Assembly: GCF_016919005.1 (NCBI RefSeq)
Contig: NZ_JAFFQE010000009.1
Coordinates: 62,001-126,000, forward strand
Length of the DNA stretch: 64,000 nucleotides
Direction: 5' to 3'
Origin: Desulfopila inferna
Lineage (GTDB): Bacteria > Desulfobacterota > Desulfobulbia > Desulfobulbales > Desulfocapsaceae
The position numbers were made by a program, and so were the translations under genes. Below are positions 27,270 through 35,229 of the stretch, piece after piece. Position 1 is the stretch's first letter, and every line of letters begins with the position of its first letter. The notes below the pieces were generated by a model, which saw only the letters and a program-made list of their open reading frames with translations, did not search any database and was not told where the DNA came from.

Positions 27270-27672
27270 ATCCTTAGGTTCCAAGCACTGTACTCAACGA
27301 TGTTCCTGCAACACTTCAGCTTGGTCGCCTACTATTTTGAAATTTCAAAGATCCGCACAATTATTTGCCCCCGATCGGGATCGGAATGATGATCATCACC
27401 TCGAAATGATCGACATCGTCGTCAAGAAAAAGCTTACCTTGCCTGAAAACAGGCATAGATGATGGGATGCCCTATTTTAGCCTTTTAAGTTCCCACGGTG
27501 GACTTTCTCTCAACAATTCGGTATCATCTTTTTTCGCGGCCAGGAAGCATTACTCTTCCCCAGAAACCTGTTCGGCAACAGAGAAGATACTCTCCTGCAC
27601 CAAATAATAAACAACTGCCGGATTCATGGATACCAGCTCCACCGGAAAAGGCAGCTATCGGAACAATGGACA
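27270..27672. other. Intergenic region after the macro-domain gene
   Basis: I see no gene, RNA or terminator in these 403 bases. An open frame starting at 27498 that runs over the next small gene has an unnatural composition, rich in Gln, Pro and His, and is rejected as the shadow of that gene. Confidence 0.35.
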
Positions 27673-27831
27673 ATGCGAAAAAATACAGGACCAATTTTAC
27701 TCATCATCATCGGGATACTGCTCCTCCTCTCCAACCTCAACCTTCTTCCTCTGGGCGATCTCAAGGTGCTGCTGAAGCAGTGGTGGCCCGCTTTGCTGGT
27801 CATTATCGGGATTATTATGCTGCGCCGTTGA
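27673..27831 (+). CDS. LiaI/LiaF-like two-helix small membrane protein (52 aa)
   Basis: This 52-residue protein begins MRKNTGPILLIIIGILLLL and ends with WWPALLVIIGIIMLRR. Two hydrophobic helices (about 7-20 and 39-50) flank the short loop SNLNLLPLGDLKVLLKQ. The pattern (N-terminal GPILLIIIG, the loop, then WWPALLVIIG) is that of the LiaI-LiaF-like transmembrane region (DUF5668). The start has only a weak ribosome-binding site. It is too short for usual length cut-offs and likely to be missed. The role is unknown; in Firmicutes such regions belong to envelope-stress sensing proteins. Confidence 0.7.
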   Translation: MRKNTGPILLIIIGILLLLSNLNLLPLGDLKVLLKQWWPALLVIIGIIMLRR

Positions 27832-27954
27832 TGCTGCCTCTCCTGCAGGTCCGGTAAACACATTTTCTCAGCGGCCACCTATACTCCTGAGCTCGGCCGG
27901 ACAAGAGTAGGCTGGACATTTCCTCAATAATAATTACCATTTCAACCTGTTGTT

Positions 27955-28308
27955 ATGCATCATCATTATCAACCTACCGCTCACTTCGCCAGGAAGCTGT
28001 CGCACTTGAAAAAAGTCGATACTGATGGTTACAGACGTATACAAAAAACCATCAGCAGATTGTTGCTGCATCCTGAAGATGCCGACGGCAGAATGGTGGG
28101 TCTCTACGACGGCAGACTGAAGAAATATGTGGGCAGAGGTGATTTTCGCATCATTTACTACTGGTGCAGACTCTGTCACCGGGAAAACCAGAGGCAACAA
28201 TGTTTGATTCCAGACAACAGTGTGATCTTCTTTGACATCTACCACAAGAAGGATAAGAAGAAGATCAAGAAGAATTCAACACAAAAAGGAAATTATGCAA
28301 CCTTTTAA
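27955..28308 (+). CDS. RelE/ParE-family toxin-like protein, no adjacent antitoxin
   Basis: This 117-residue protein resembles the RelE/ParE toxin fold: an N-terminal helical pair (HFARKLSHLKKVDTDGYRR, then IQKTISRLLLHPE) and a beta-rich core, GLYDGRLKKYVGRGDFRIIYYW, followed by VIFFDIYHKKD. Such proteins cleave mRNA or poison gyrase. No gene for an antitoxin, which normally precedes or follows within a few bases, is seen; the upstream neighbour is the 52-aa membrane protein. The stop overlaps the start of the methyltransferase gene by 14 bases. It may be an orphan or a non-toxic homologue. Confidence 0.7.
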   Translation: MHHHYQPTAHFARKLSHLKKVDTDGYRRIQKTISRLLLHPEDADGRMVGLYDGRLKKYVGRGDFRIIYYWCRLCHRENQRQQCLIPDNSVIFFDIYHKKDKKKIKKNSTQKGNYATF

Positions 28309-29368
28309 GGCAAATTGTCTGCCGCTCCTCATAGGCAGCCTACCTATCGACAATCATAGTCAGGCCATGGAACTGATTCTCACCCACACTCCTGAAATTC
28401 CCCTGTGGCCACAACTTCCCGCCTACAAGGAGGAGGGCATGGTTCCCCAGTTCCTCCCCGGCATGCCCGGCATAGACGAATGCGACGACACCGTTTTTAT
28501 CAATGGTAAGGGCGAAAAATTTGACGCCGAGTTCCTCTCCTTTTATGAAGAATACCTGATGATTACCGAAGGCGGTGGCAGCCTTGAGGGAAGCCGCTTC
28601 GCTCTGACCACCGAAACGGCAAAAGGTTTTTTTGATTTTCTGGAACATACCGCCGGCGTAAAAGAAGGCCTTGCGGCATTGAAGGCACAGACCACGGGCC
28701 CCTTCACCTTCGCTACCGGTGTTGTCGATCAGGACAATAGAGCGATTTTCTATAATGATCAGCTCAGGGATGCCGCCATCAAGCTGCTGGCTCTCAAAGC
28801 CAAATGGCAGATCGTCAAGATGAAGGAAATCTGCCCTCGGACTATCATGATTTTTGACGAACCGGCACTGGCCGGATTCGGCTCATCGGCTTTTATCACC
28901 ATCTCTGCCGATGATGTCAAAGAATGCTTCGCCGAAGTATTCGAGGCCGTGCAAAGTGAAGGCGCACTCGCCGGAGTCCATGTCTGCGCCAACACCGAGT
29001 GGTCTATTCTGTTTGATGCAGGCGCCGACCTGGTCAGTTTCGACGCCTACTCCTATTTCGATAAATTGATTCTCTACCCTGCTCAGCTCCGTGCGTTTTT
29101 CAACAAGGGAGGTATTCTGGCAAGCGGCATCATTCCCACTACACCAGAGTTTATCGACGAGGTAGATGGCGCTTCTCTGACGGGAAAATGGCTGGAGCAG
29201 GCCCGAGAATTGGAAAACATCGGGATTCCCATGGAGCAGATTCTGCAGCAGACCCTCATTACCCCAAGCTGCGGCACAGGCTCGATCAATTTCGACTATG
29301 CCGGCAGGGTGATGGCATTGACACGGGAAGTTTCCACGACCATCAGGGAGAAATTTTCACTGAGCTGA
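28295..29368 (+). CDS. MetE/UroD-superfamily zinc-dependent methyltransferase-like protein
   Basis: This 357-residue protein belongs to the superfamily of cobalamin-independent methionine synthase and uroporphyrinogen decarboxylase. The start is ATG 28295 after AAAAGGA. The N-terminal LIGSLPIDNHSQAMELIL block and the block IMIFDEPALAGFG are typical. A probable zinc site is given by GVHVCANTEW (His and Cys) and TPSCGTGS (second Cys), as in methyl transfer to a thiol. It lacks the large N-terminal half of MetE, so it is closer to the short core-MetE proteins. Substrate and methyl donor are unknown. The modF-like gene follows 28 bases later. Confidence 0.75.
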   Translation: MQPFKANCLPLLIGSLPIDNHSQAMELILTHTPEIPLWPQLPAYKEEGMVPQFLPGMPGIDECDDTVFINGKGEKFDAEFLSFYEEYLMITEGGGSLEGSRFALTTETAKGFFDFLEHTAGVKEGLAALKAQTTGPFTFATGVVDQDNRAIFYNDQLRDAAIKLLALKAKWQIVKMKEICPRTIMIFDEPALAGFGSSAFITISADDVKECFAEVFEAVQSEGALAGVHVCANTEWSILFDAGADLVSFDAYSYFDKLILYPAQLRAFFNKGGILASGIIPTTPEFIDEVDGASLTGKWLEQARELENIGIPMEQILQQTLITPSCGTGSINFDYAGRVMALTREVSTTIREKFSLS

Positions 29369-29396
29369 TCTTCAGCGAGAATTGGAAAACCAAATA

Positions 29397-30764
29397 ATGC
29401 ACATCCAGAACTATCATGCCGAGGATCTCCATATAGATCATTTCGAAATTCTTAAGGGAGAAGCCTGGTGCGTTTACGGCTCCAATACTTCAGGGATAAG
29501 CAGCTTCGTCAACTTGCTGTCTTATCCCACAGAAGTGAAGGAAATCTCTTTTGAAGAAAAACCTGCGGTAATCTCTTTTGCCATGCAGCAGGAAATTTTC
29601 GAAGAAGAAGTGCATAAGGACAACAGTGATTTTATCGACCGGATTGATCCCGGAACACCTGCCCGCGACTTTATTGATGATCCCGAGCGTTTTTCAGAAC
29701 TCATTCATCATTTCAACCTGCAGGACTGCCTGGATAAAGGCTACCGGCAGCTCTCCTCGGGAGAGAGCAGAAAGCTCATGCTGATCAGCACCCTCTCCCG
29801 AAATCCAGGACTGCTTATTTTCGAAAATCCTTATGATGGTGTGGATAGTGAAGGCTGCCGGGAGCTTGATCGTTGCCTGAACCGCCTCCACAACCATGGT
29901 GGCCACCGCCTTCTGATTACCGTCACCAATGAGTGCGACATACCTCAGTGGTGCACTCATCTGGCGATATTGCAACGCGGGCATATTGTCTTTCAGGGTC
30001 CGCTTGATCTGGTCCCGGATTTCAGCCAAATCAGGGGGAAAGAGACGGGAGCCGCATTTCATCTGAACTCAACTGATCAGGATGCACAGGATACGGAAGT
30101 TGAACTTATTCGTCTGACCAACGGCTGTGCGCGATATGGCGAAAACATTATTTTCTCAGATCTGCACCTTACCGTCAAAACTGGGGATCACACTTTGATC
30201 ACCGGTGCCAACGGCAGCGGAAAATCCACCCTTTTGCAGATCATTACCGGCGACAATCAGAACTGCTATGCCAACGACCTGCTGATTTTCGGGAGAAAAC
30301 GGGGCAGCGGCGAATCGATCTGGGATATTAAACAACAGATGGGCATTGTCAGCCCCGACTTGCACCGCAATCATTATATTCCCGGCAGTGCACTGCAGGT
30401 GGTGCTCTCCGGCTTGTTCGATTCCATCGGCGTCTACCGGCAGCCTGCCGCGAGACAGCAGGAAGAGGCCCAGAAGTGGCTGAAAATGATCGGTCTGGCC
30501 GGCAAGGCACGCACCTCTTTCCGACGGCTTTCCTATGCCGAACAACGCCTCTGTCTCATAGCCCGGGCCTTGATCAAGATGCCGAAACTGCTGATTCTCG
30601 ATGAGCCGACTCAGGGACTTGACCATCATAATCGCAACGCGCTGCTGGACTTTCTCGAGACCATAACGCTTCGAAAATTGAGCACCATTCTCTATGCCGG
30701 CCATAGAAGCGATGAATTTCGTCCATTCTTCCGGCAGCATATTGATCTCTCCAAAAGAGAGTAA
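29397..30764 (+). CDS. modF: ModF/PhrA-like double ABC ATPase
   Basis: Two ABC ATPase domains in one chain match ModF in order and motifs. The first has a degenerate phosphate loop, GSNTSGISSF, which lacks the lysine, though its signature LSSGESRKL and LLIFENPYDGVD are present. The second is intact: GANGSGKSTLL, LSYAEQRLCLIARA and LLILDEPTQGLD. The block GSGESIWDIKQQMG is particularly ModF-like. The start is ATG 29397 (in-frame TTG at 29382 also possible), giving 455 residues. No molybdate permease or binding-protein genes lie beside it, so a role in molybdate handling is inferred only by similarity. Confidence 0.8.
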   Translation: MHIQNYHAEDLHIDHFEILKGEAWCVYGSNTSGISSFVNLLSYPTEVKEISFEEKPAVISFAMQQEIFEEEVHKDNSDFIDRIDPGTPARDFIDDPERFSELIHHFNLQDCLDKGYRQLSSGESRKLMLISTLSRNPGLLIFENPYDGVDSEGCRELDRCLNRLHNHGGHRLLITVTNECDIPQWCTHLAILQRGHIVFQGPLDLVPDFSQIRGKETGAAFHLNSTDQDAQDTEVELIRLTNGCARYGENIIFSDLHLTVKTGDHTLITGANGSGKSTLLQIITGDNQNCYANDLLIFGRKRGSGESIWDIKQQMGIVSPDLHRNHYIPGSALQVVLSGLFDSIGVYRQPAARQQEEAQKWLKMIGLAGKARTSFRRLSYAEQRLCLIARALIKMPKLLILDEPTQGLDHHNRNALLDFLETITLRKLSTILYAGHRSDEFRPFFRQHIDLSKRE

Positions 30765-30779
30765 CGGCCCCTGACTCTA

Positions 30780-30809
30780 TTGACATTTTTCTCTTTATTG
30801 GCATGGTAT
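30780..30809 (+). promoter_or_regulatory. Possible sigma-70 promoter for the DsbA-family gene
   Basis: TTGACA (30780-30785) and TGGTAT (30804-30809) are separated by 18 bases. The -35 is perfect and the -10 matches at its three most conserved positions. It lies 28 bases before the start codon at 30838, and GGGAGG at 30825-30830 provides the ribosome-binding site. Confidence 0.4.
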
Positions 30810-30837
30810 CCAAATAAACTGACGGGAGGATTGAATC

Positions 30838-31455
30838 ATGGCCTTACTCCAGATATTTTCAGATTATATCTGACCCTGGTGTTATTTCATTACCGGGAGT
30901 ATTGAAACACTGACAGATGAATATGAGCTGGGTATCAAATGGCGGGCCTTTCCACTGCACCCCGAGACGCCCGAACAAGGTATTCCGCTGGAAAAGCTCT
31001 TCGCCGGCAGCAGCATCGACATACCGCAGATGCTGCGGCATCTTCAGGAGGTGGCCGACTCGCTGGGCCTTCCCTTCGGTGAAAGGCGCAACACCTATAA
31101 CAGCAGACTGGCTCAGGAACTCGGCCTCTGGGCCGAAAGTCTAGGTAGAGGCCACGCCTTTCACATGGCCGCATTCCATGCCTACTTCGCCGCCGGCCAC
31201 AACCTAGCCGACAGACAGGTTCTCCTCGACCTAGCAGGCGAAGCCGGACTTGACAGGACTGCCGCCGGGCAGGTTGTGGATAAAAGGTCCTTCAGGGCCG
31301 CAGTCGATGCCGACTGGCATCTCGCCAGAGAAAAGGAAGTGACTGCGGTGCCTACCTTCATTATAAACGGGAAAAGCCTGACGGGCGCCCGACCCTATAA
31401 AGACCTGGAACATTTTGTCCAAACAGCGGCCGGACCTCTTCCGAGAAAAGATTAG
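30838..31455 (+). CDS. DsbA-family (FrnE-like) selenoprotein, UGA at residue 12
   Basis: From ATG 30838 the frame is open to 31455 except for an in-frame TGA at 30871-30873. As selenocysteine it gives 205 residues: MALLQIFSDYI-U12-PWC15-YFITG. This is the exact position of the first Cys in the CPWC active site of FrnE-like DsbA-family oxidoreductases. The rest fits that family: WRAFPLHPETPEQG, a helical insert, and the cis-Pro block TAVPTFIINGKSLTGARPY. No signal peptide is present, suggesting a cytoplasmic enzyme. GGGAGG precedes the ATG. A SECIS-like hairpin follows the UGA. Conventional gene finding would lose the active site. A nonsense mutation is the alternative. Confidence 0.82.
30871..30910 (+). 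promoter_or_regulatory. Bacterial SECIS element for the DsbA-family UGA
   Basis: After TGA (30871-30873), GTG (30879-30881) and TTTCA (30885-30889) pair with TGAAA (30903-30907) and CAC (30908-30910). TAC (30891-30893) pairs with GTA (30899-30901) around the loop CGGGA (30894-30898). The loop begins 20 bases after the UGA and has a G in second position, within the known bacterial SECIS limits. Three unpaired bases and two mismatches make it weaker than the thioredoxin element. Confidence 0.6.
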
Positions 31456-31743
31456 CCGGTGCAACAAAAGCTATGGCGATTTTCATGCCCTCTTTTCCTT
31501 CTCTTTCGACCAGCAACCCTTTCTTCAATACAAGGCGTCGTAAAAATCCGACCGGCGTTGTCTGTCGAATTTTTTCTCGCCGATAAAAAACCGACCAGGC
31601 GGATGCATTCTCTTTTTTCTTGCACCTTGCAGAAGGCAATGTATATTCACCGGACTAGCTTCATGCGACGGTGAGCCGCCCTCGGCTATGTTGATGAAGG
31701 GCTGGATCTATCACACTGTTTCAAACACGATTATGATGTCCAA
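31456..31743. other. Intergenic region before the tandem repeats
   Basis: These 288 bases have no gene that I can support and no clear terminator. Together with the tandem repeats that follow, the gap before the EamA gene is 545 bases. Confidence 0.35.
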
Positions 31744-31878
31744 CCCAGCTGAGCTGGACTCTTTACAGTCCCCCCTTGAGGGGTGTAAGTGCCTTGGACA
31801 TAGAGGGCACTTCGCAGTTAGCAAATACATTATTCGTTTTCTTATTTTTTCTGACAGTTTTTCAGGAGTAAGGCACTA
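31744..31878 (+). repeat. Structured dispersed repeat, unit C1
   Basis: CCCAGCTGAGCTGG (a hairpin of its own) is followed by ACTCTTTACAGTCC, the head hairpin CCCC-TTGA-GGGG, and GTAAG. The closing stem is AGTGCCTT (31788-31795) with AAGGCACT (31870-31877). Between them lies an AT-rich stretch with GTTTTCTTATTTTTTC and CTGACAG. The 92 bases 31787-31878 are repeated with few differences in C2. Confidence 0.82.
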
Positions 31879-32000
31879 GCCCCGAGAAGCCGGTAAACCG
31901 GCCGGGATAAGTGCCTTGGATATAGAGAATAATTCACAGTTAGTAAATGCATTATTCGTTTTCTTATTTTTTCTGACAGTTTTTCAGGAGTAAGGCACTA
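31879..32000 (+). repeat. Structured dispersed repeat, unit C2, abutting a start codon
   Basis: A different head hairpin, CCGGT-AA-ACCGG (31890-31901), is followed by ATAAG and a 92-base body (31909-32000) nearly identical to C1. The closing stem is AGTGCCTT (31910-31917) with AAGGCACT (31992-31999). The body ends exactly at the ATG of the EamA gene (32001), and the AGGAG at 31986-31990 inside the repeat is that gene's ribosome-binding site. Confidence 0.82.
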
Positions 32001-32912
32001 ATGACCAGGATCCGGGCAAATCTTCTGCTTCTATTAACCGCCATGATATGGGGCTCGACCTTCGTCGTTCAACAGGTCGCCACCGGCGACCTCGGCGCCA
32101 TCACCTTTACCTCGGCCAGGTTTTTTATGGGCGGCCTCGCTATCTTGCCTCTGGCCTATATCCAATATAAGAGGAAACAGAGAACTCCATATTCAATTAC
32201 AGCAAGAGATTGGGCCGGCATGATTTTAACCGGTTTAGCCCTCTTCAGCGCCGCAGTCCTTCAGCAGATAGGTATTTTCCATACCTCCGTCGCCAATGCC
32301 GGCTTCCTCACCGCTCTCTATGTCCCCATGGTGCCGTTCTTTGCTTTTCTGGTACTGCGAACCTCCATTCACTGGATCGTCTGGCCTTCCGCCCTGGCAT
32401 GCCTGGTAGGCACCTATATCATGAGCGGTGCCCAGACAGTCAGCCTCAGCGTCGGAGACCTCTGGGTAATCTCCAGCGCCTTCTTCTGGGCTGTGCATGT
32501 TATTCTGGTGGGCATCATGGCTACGCGCACCCAGGCACCCCTGGTTGTTGCCGTGGTTCAGTTCATGGTCTGCTCCCTGGCAGGGCTGGCGGTCGGCATT
32601 ATCGTGGAGCGGCCTGTTCCGGCAGATTTCGATAACGCCTTTTTTGGGATCTTTTATGCCGGAATCCTTTCCGTCGGCATCGCCTTTACTCTCCAAGTGG
32701 TCGCCCAGCGATTCAGTACAGCTTCCGATGCCGCAATAATTCTCAGCTCGGAAACGGTCTTTGCCGCACTGGCTGGATTTATTTTTCTGGGAGAAGGACT
32801 CACACCTCCCCAGCTCTTCGGGGCATTCCTGATACTTGTCGGGATTATGATGGTCCAGCTGCTTCCCCTTTATACTTCACAGCGGAAAAAGGGCTATATT
32901 TCAGCCGCTTGA
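32001..32912 (+). CDS. EamA-family (DMT) transporter
   Basis: This 303-residue inner-membrane protein has about ten hydrophobic helices in two EamA repeats. The N-terminal block LTAMIWGSTFVVQQ and the start of the second repeat GDLWVISSAFFWAVHVILVG are typical, as is SSETVFAALAGFIFLGE near the end. Such drug/metabolite transporters export or import amino acids, sugars or other metabolites; the substrate is unknown. Translation starts immediately after structured repeat C2, which supplies the ribosome-binding site. Confidence 0.87.
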   Translation: MTRIRANLLLLLTAMIWGSTFVVQQVATGDLGAITFTSARFFMGGLAILPLAYIQYKRKQRTPYSITARDWAGMILTGLALFSAAVLQQIGIFHTSVANAGFLTALYVPMVPFFAFLVLRTSIHWIVWPSALACLVGTYIMSGAQTVSLSVGDLWVISSAFFWAVHVILVGIMATRTQAPLVVAVVQFMVCSLAGLAVGIIVERPVPADFDNAFFGIFYAGILSVGIAFTLQVVAQRFSTASDAAIILSSETVFAALAGFIFLGEGLTPPQLFGAFLILVGIMMVQLLPLYTSQRKKGYISAA

Positions 32913-33450
32913 CATCATCGACATAAATCAGCCAGCTTTTCCCGGATTGGCCGCAACCTCAATTGTCGCTTGACTTAATTGATCTTTTAGAGGAATTATA
33001 GGCAAACGATGTACATCCACATCGGAAACAGTCACACATTATTGTTTTGCCACCAAAAAAGAAAGTTGTTCTGGCAATGGTCCTGTGGTAAGAAAGATTT
33101 CATAACTTCCACCGGCTTTTGCTGACCCAGCGGTATGAATCTTTACGAAAGTCTGCAAAGAGAACACATGCTTTTGGGAACCTCTTCCCTTACCAAAGGC
33201 GGGAGAAACCCTTCAAGATCTCTGAAATCAGTATTACAGGACATAATCATTTGAATATGGTTGCAACACCTCCTTCGTTACCGGATCCCGGCAAGGGTGC
33301 ATTCAGACATCCTTATCAGTCTGATAATCTTTGCCTCTCCCAAAGTTTCATTCCCCTGCCGTTGCCCTGTTTTTTGACAAATACTATCTGTTCGTGGAGG
33401 GGGCGTTATCAAGCCCGTTAATACTACTATTTGTATAAAAGGAGAAGATT
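32913..33450. other. Intergenic region upstream of the second amino-acid ABC operon
   Basis: No gene is seen in these 538 bases. TTGACA occurs at 33374-33379 but no convincing -10 lies at the right distance. The leader ends with AAAAGGAGAAG before the ATG at 33451. The operon promoter probably lies in the last 150 bases. A short open frame at 33119-33421 has no protein-like features. Confidence 0.4.
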
Positions 33451-34251
33451 ATGAAAAAGCTTGTACTGTTGTTTGTCGTTTTGTTTGCGGCAATGACACT
33501 GACTGCCGGTAATGCGCTGTCAGCCACGCTGGAAGAAATCCAGAAACGCGGTTCACTTCGCGTTGGCATGGAACCCGGCTACATGCCGTTTGAGCTCACC
33601 AATAAAAAAGGTGAAATCATCGGCTTTGATGCCGATATGGCTAAACGCATGGCCAAAGCCATGGGTGTTGAGCTCGAACTGATCTCTACCGCCTGGGATG
33701 GTATCATTCCCGCTCTGCTGACCAAGAAATTTGATATTATCATGTCCGGTATGACCTTGACTCAGGAGCGCAACCTCAGCATCAATTTTGCCACTCCCTA
33801 TATCCTCATCGGACAGACGGTACTGCTCAATAACAAATTCGCGGACGAAGTGAAATCCTACGAAGACCTGAACGACCCCAAATACACGGTCGCTTCCAAA
33901 CTGGGTACCACCGGCGAGCAGGCCACCAAAAGGATGCTTCCCAACGCTAAATACATCTCCTATGAAACCGAGCAGGAAGGTGTTATGGAAGTTGTCAACG
34001 GCAGAGTTGATGCCTTCATCTATGATATGCCTTTCAACGCGATCGCCATGGCCGAAAAAGGAGAGGGAAAACTTGTTCACCTTGACGAGCCGTTCACCAA
34101 GGAACCTCTGGCCTGGGCCATCCGCAAGGGCGATGTCGATTTCCTCAACTGGCTGAATAATTTCATGGATCAGATCAAGTACGACGGCGTCTATGACAAG
34201 ATTTACCATAAGTGGTTCCAGGATGACACCTGGTTAAGAGAAATCCAATAA
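33451..34251 (+). CDS. Amino-acid ABC transporter periplasmic binding protein
   Basis: This 266-residue family-3 solute-binding protein has a clear signal peptide (MKKLVLLFVVLFAAMTLT, cleavage near SA-T about residue 25). Diagnostic stretches are GSLRVGMEPGYMPFE, IGFDADMAKRMAKAMG, IIPALLTKKFDIIMSGM and EPLAWAIRKGDVDFL. A strong AAAAGGAGAAG precedes the ATG. It heads a complete importer operon with permease and ATPase downstream. It is related to the binding protein at 3834 but is clearly a different gene. Polar amino acid is a family-level prediction; the exact ligand is not known. Confidence 0.9.
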   Translation: MKKLVLLFVVLFAAMTLTAGNALSATLEEIQKRGSLRVGMEPGYMPFELTNKKGEIIGFDADMAKRMAKAMGVELELISTAWDGIIPALLTKKFDIIMSGMTLTQERNLSINFATPYILIGQTVLLNNKFADEVKSYEDLNDPKYTVASKLGTTGEQATKRMLPNAKYISYETEQEGVMEVVNGRVDAFIYDMPFNAIAMAEKGEGKLVHLDEPFTKEPLAWAIRKGDVDFLNWLNNFMDQIKYDGVYDKIYHKWFQDDTWLREIQ

Positions 34252-34269
34252 CCGAAAAGGCAAATTATT

Positions 34270-35229
34270 TTGAATGCCCCACGAAAAACGTGGCTCGGGA
34301 AAATAATGCTGGCGGTCATTCTCCTTGGTCTGGCCGCCGCAACCTACGGGTCCGTTCAACGCGTAGATTATCAATGGCGCTGGTATCGAGTTCCCCAGTA
34401 TTTTGTATATCAGTCCGAGGAACTTGAAAAGATGCCCTTTGACGGCACCGTGAAGGATATCAACAAAACCGACGGTTCGGCCAAAGTCATCGTGGTTTCC
34501 GAAGACGGTGAGGAACATGCTATCACGGTCAAGAATGATTCCCTGAGAGTCGGTCTGAACGAGGATCTCTGGGAAGGTGATGTTGTGGGCTTCACTACGA
34601 GCTGGCATTTCGGCCCACTCGTCTGGGGGCTGGTGACGACCTTGTGGATATCCGCCGCGGCTAGTATTTTTGCCCTTTTCCTGGGGTTATTCACCGGGCT
34701 TGCCAGGGTTTCCAGCAACTATACCCTCTCCAGTCTGGCCCTCATATATGTGGAAATCATTCGCGGCACGCCCCTTCTGGTGCAGATTTTTATCGCCTAC
34801 TTTTTTATCGGAACGGTTTTCGATTTGAACAGGAATGTTGCCGGTATCGGCGCCCTGGGGCTGTTTGCCGGCGCCTATGTAGCTGAAATTGTGCGGGGAG
34901 GAATTCAGTCGATTTCCAAAGGACAGATGGAGGCGGCCCGATCGGTCGGTATGACTGTCGGTCAGGCCATGATGTATATCATCCTGCCCCAGGCCTTTAA
35001 GCGCATTTTGCCGCCGCTCTCGGGAACATTCATCAACCTCATCAAGGATTCTTCGCTGGTATCCATTATCGCCATTACCGATCTCACCAAATCCGGGCGT
35101 GAGATCATTACCTCGACATTCGCCACCTTTGAAATCTGGCTGGTCGTTGCTGCGATGTATCTCATCGTTACATCGGTTCTTTCTCAATTGGTCTACCACA
35201 TGGAACGGAGGCTCGCAATCAGTGATTAA
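34270..35229 (+). CDS. Polar amino-acid ABC permease with an unusual N-terminal insert
   Basis: This is a 319-residue permease. After the first helix (about 8-25) comes a hydrophilic, beta-rich insert of about 60 residues (about 50-110, including [20 protein letters not shown]), which would lie in the periplasm. It is followed by the standard core: [36 protein letters not shown] and [12 protein letters not shown]. The start is TTG at 34270 with AAAAGG upstream; an in-frame ATG at 34306 would lose part of the first helix. It overlaps the ATPase gene by 8 bases. Confidence 0.85.
   Translation: MNAPRKTWLGKIMLAVILLGLAAATYGSVQRVDYQWRWYRVPQYFVYQSEELEKMPFDGTVKDINKTDGSAKVIVVSEDGEEHAITVKNDSLRVGLNEDLWEGDVVGFTTSWHFGPLVWGLVTTLWISAAASIFALFLGLFTGLARVSSNYTLSSLALIYVEIIRGTPLLVQIFIAYFFIGTVFDLNRNVAGIGALGLFAGAYVAEIVRGGIQSISKGQMEAARSVGMTVGQAMMYIILPQAFKRILPPLSGTFINLIKDSSLVSIIAITDLTKSGREIITSTFATFEIWLVVAAMYLIVTSVLSQLVYHMERRLAISD

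Noticed and set aside
27498-27857. Plus-strand open frame rich in Gln, Pro and His.
   Set aside because: It is a frame shadow of the 52-residue LiaI-like gene, with unnatural composition and no start signal.
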